Shown: piece by piece, positions 5,875 to 7,826 of the stretch
Position numbering within the stretch: the first letter of the stretch is position 1
Layout: each line of letters begins with the position of its first letter
DNA from: Candidatus Thorarchaeota archaeon
GTDB taxonomy: Archaea > Asgardarchaeota > Thorarchaeia > Thorarchaeales > Thorarchaeaceae
Assembly (NCBI GenBank): GCA_020355105.1
Contig: CP070658.1
Coordinates: forward strand, 651,430 to 659,255
DNA: 7,826 bases
Reading direction: 5' to 3'
The notes under the pieces: generated by a model
Database searches by the model: none
What the model saw: the letters and a program-made list of their open reading frames with translations, nothing else
What the model was told of the DNA's origin: nothing
Program-made: the position numbers and the translations under genes

Positions 5875-7826
5875 GTTCCCTTCCCATTCCTGTGTCCGAA
5901 TATGATATGTGGTGGGACTAGCAATCCAGGGATGCACGTCACAATAATCACAGCCCAGTCGACCGGCTGCAGAGGCATCGTCTGGAATAGAGGCCACATG
6001 AACGGGACATAGATGGTTACTACTGTAAGGACGATTGATAGAAGGACTGCACCAATGAGTGCTCTAGAATTGGTGATACGGGTCTTCCACACAGGTTTGT
6101 ACTCATCTCTGCAGTTCCAAACAAACAACAACTCGAAAGTCACAACACCGGCAAACGCCGCAGTCCTTGCATGCCTCAAGGCACCACTCCAAAGGTCACT
6201 ATTCCAATCTACGGCAGGTCCGGTCAGGCCTGGTATCCATCCGCCGTAGGTTGAGAGTGTCCACAGGAAGACGAAGGCGGAGGAGGCAAACGCAACAAGG
6301 CCTGCGATTATGACGAACTGAATCATTCCTCTGTTCATCATCTTCTCACCAGGCTTTCTCGGAGGTCTCTCCATGACTCCTTCCTCGGCTGGATCTATTC
6401 CCAAAGCCAAGGCGGGGAAGCCATCCGTTGCAAGATTCAACCACAGAATCTGGATTGGAGTGAGTGGAAGAGGAAGTCCTAGCATGATGATTGTGAAGAT
6501 CAGGAATATCTCATCGAAGTTAGCTGCCAGGAGGAACCGCACAAACTTTCGGATGTTCGAGTAAATCTCACGACCCTTCTCGACTGCTGTCACAATCGTG
6601 GCGAAATTGTCGTCAGTGAGAATGACATCCGAAGCTTCCTTTGTAACATCGGCACCACGAACGCCCATGGACACGCCCACATCTGCGGTCTTCACGGCGG
6701 GAGCATCGTTCACTCCGTCACCAGTCATGGCTACGACTTCATTGTGCGACTTGAGCGCCCTTACGATCTCAAGCTTGTGATCTGGAGCCACTCTTGCAAA
6801 GACATCGATTGATTGAACCACATCACGAAGCTCTTCGCTATCCATAGAGTCTATCATGGCTCCGGTGACGACCGCCGCCTCACGCCGGATTAGTCCAACA
6901 TCTGCGGCAATAGCTCTTGCCGTCAGTTCATGGTCTCCAGTTATCATGATGGGTCTAATACCTGCTCGCTCAGCTGTCTTGATGGCTTCGCGGACCTCTT
7001 CCCTGGGAGGGTCAATCATGCCGACCAGCCCCACGAAAATGAGGTTCCTTTCAACGCTCTCCGGTTCCCATTCCGGTAGTCTTTTCTCAAGGGGCCGATA
7101 TGCGAAAGCCAGGACTCGCAGAGCATTCTCAGCGAAGCCTGCGTTTACGTTGAGTATCTCCTCCTTGACCTCCTCTGAAAGAGGAGTGACGCTATCGTTC
7201 CCGTAGATTCTGTCGCAGAGAGGAAGGACTATCTCAGGGGCCCCTTTTGTGAATGCCCATAGAGAGCCATCACTGTTCTCGCAGATTGAGGTCATGCGTT
7301 TTCTTGCTGAGTCAAAGGAAATCTCATAGATTTCGGTGTACTTGGACCAAGTGGCATCGTAGGTCAAACCTGCTTTTTCAGCGACAACCAGCAATGCTCC
7401 CTCGGTCGGGTCTCCTATGACTGTCCAATCAGCCTTGCCAGATGAATCCGCCTGAAGAAGCGAATTTGTGCAGAGTTGCCCTATTTCGAGAAGTCTCACG
7501 GCATGAGGGTCGGTCTTGACATCATACTCAGCACTGGACCGACAGAACTCCCCTTTTTTGTTGTAGCCTGCCCCTGTGACGGTGACCGTGATACCGTTCA
7601 TGAAGAGCCTTTGCACTGTCATCTCATTCTTTGTTATTGTGCCAGTCTTATCTGAGGCAATCACAGTTGTGGAGCCGAGCGTTTCCACCGAGGGCAGTCG
7701 CCGTACAATGGCATTCTTGTCGACCATCATCTGAACCCCTATAGCCAACGTGATAGTGACGACGGCTGGTAGCCCTTCAGGTATCGCTGATACTGCCAGA
7801 GCAATGGCAGCCAACAGCGCTTCTAC
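5871..7826 (-). CDS. P2A-type Ca2+-transporting P-type ATPase (partial, N-terminus beyond the right edge)
   Basis: Membrane pump using ATP, through an aspartyl-phosphate, to expel or store cations, most likely Ca2+. The frame is open to the right edge, so about 250 N-terminal residues (A domain, M1-M3) are missing; 651 are visible. Numbering from the edge codon: M4 PEGL (Glu17), phosphorylation DKTGT (Asp59), nucleotide-binding FTKGAPE (Lys194), ITGDH (295-299), TGDGVNDAP (368-376), M5 NFDE (Asn436, Glu439), M6 NLATD (Asn464, Thr467, Asp468) and M8 VTFE (Glu565), ending in M9-M10. Aligned by eye, these match SERCA residues E309, N768, E771, N796, T799, D800 and E908, so both SERCA-type Ca2+ sites appear present, unlike one-site SPCA pumps. 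The hinge segment MERPPRKPGEKMM (485-497) is also P2A-like. The first visible Met-type codon is an internal TTG (7814), not a real start. The family is firm; ion specificity is inferred. Confidence 0.95.
   Translation of the reverse strand, partial: VEALLAAIALAVSAIPEGLPAVVTITLAIGVQMMVDKNAIVRRLPSVETLGSTTVIASDKTGTITKNEMTVQRLFMNGITVTVTGAGYNKKGEFCRSSAEYDVKTDPHAVRLLEIGQLCTNSLLQADSSGKADWTVIGDPTEGALLVVAEKAGLTYDATWSKYTEIYEISFDSARKRMTSICENSDGSLWAFTKGAPEIVLPLCDRIYGNDSVTPLSEEVKEEILNVNAGFAENALRVLAFAYRPLEKRLPEWEPESVERNLIFVGLVGMIDPPREEVREAIKTAERAGIRPIMITGDHELTARAIAADVGLIRREAAVVTGAMIDSMDSEELRDVVQSIDVFARVAPDHKLEIVRALKSHNEVVAMTGDGVNDAPAVKTADVGVSMGVRGADVTKEASDVILTDDNFATIVTAVEKGREIYSNIRKFVRFLLAANFDEIFLIFTIIMLGLPLPLTPIQILWLNLATDGFPALALGIDPAEEGVMERPPRKPGEKMMNRGMIQFVIIAGLVAFASSAFVFLWTLSTYGGWIPGLTGPAVDWNSDLWSGALRHARTAAFAGVVTFELLFVWNCRDEYKPVWKTRITNSRALIGAVLLSIVLTVVTIYVPFMWPLFQTMPLQPVDWAVIIVTCIPGLLVPPHIIFGHRNGKGT

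Noticed and set aside
6856..7206. Plus-strand open frame of 116 codons opposite the ATPase
   Set aside because: It is antisense to the conserved P and N domains; its Ser/Ala-rich translation is the complement of that gene.

Overview
The window reads as archaeal chromosome, mostly housekeeping. A DNA topoisomerase VI B subunit (left, minus strand), a coenzyme F420:glutamyl ligase and Shine-Dalgarno-led GTG/TTG starts all fit an archaeon, and base composition looks close to half G+C by eye. The mix of topoisomerase VI, F420 chemistry, a 3-hydroxybutyryl-CoA dehydrogenase, a lysophospholipase-like hydrolase and a P2A cation ATPase would suit an Asgard archaeon such as a Thorarchaeia-like lineage. 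That lineage is a low-confidence inference; the domain Archaea is much safer. No rRNA, tRNA, CRISPR array, insertion sequence or phage gene was seen.

Layout. 1-2069 (minus): top6B, whose stop overlaps a likely GTG start of a further gene (probably top6A) that leaves the window after five codons. 2070-2334: control region between the divergent top6B and cofE, with a 10-bp perfect palindrome. 2335-3090 (plus): cofE. 3097-3840 (minus): an unnamed protein with a PH/GRAM-like fold apparently split by a glycine-zipper segment, plus two C-terminal zinc ribbons; it converges on cofE with a 6-nt gap. 3841-4051: divergent control region. 4052-4933 (plus): a complete 3-hydroxybutyryl-CoA dehydrogenase reading frame, except for one in-frame TGA at codon 73. 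4950-4971: a 9-bp hairpin with a UUCG loop. 4996-5874 (plus): a serine alpha/beta hydrolase of the monoacylglycerol lipase/lysophospholipase type. 5871-7826 (minus): the C-terminal two thirds of a SERCA-like P2A Ca2+-ATPase, running off the right edge.

The genes form short units rather than one operon. top6B with the gene to its left is the one firm translationally coupled pair. hbd and the hydrolase are co-directional but separated by the hairpin. cofE/zinc-ribbon and hydrolase/ATPase are tightly convergent pairs; in the second, one CTAG supplies both stop codons.

The points most worth checking are the TGA in an otherwise intact hbd, the roughly 85-residue helical insertion and altered ATP-lid motif in Top6B, and the split-PH/glycine-zipper/zinc-ribbon protein. 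I found no convincing evidence of a wholly new multi-gene system.
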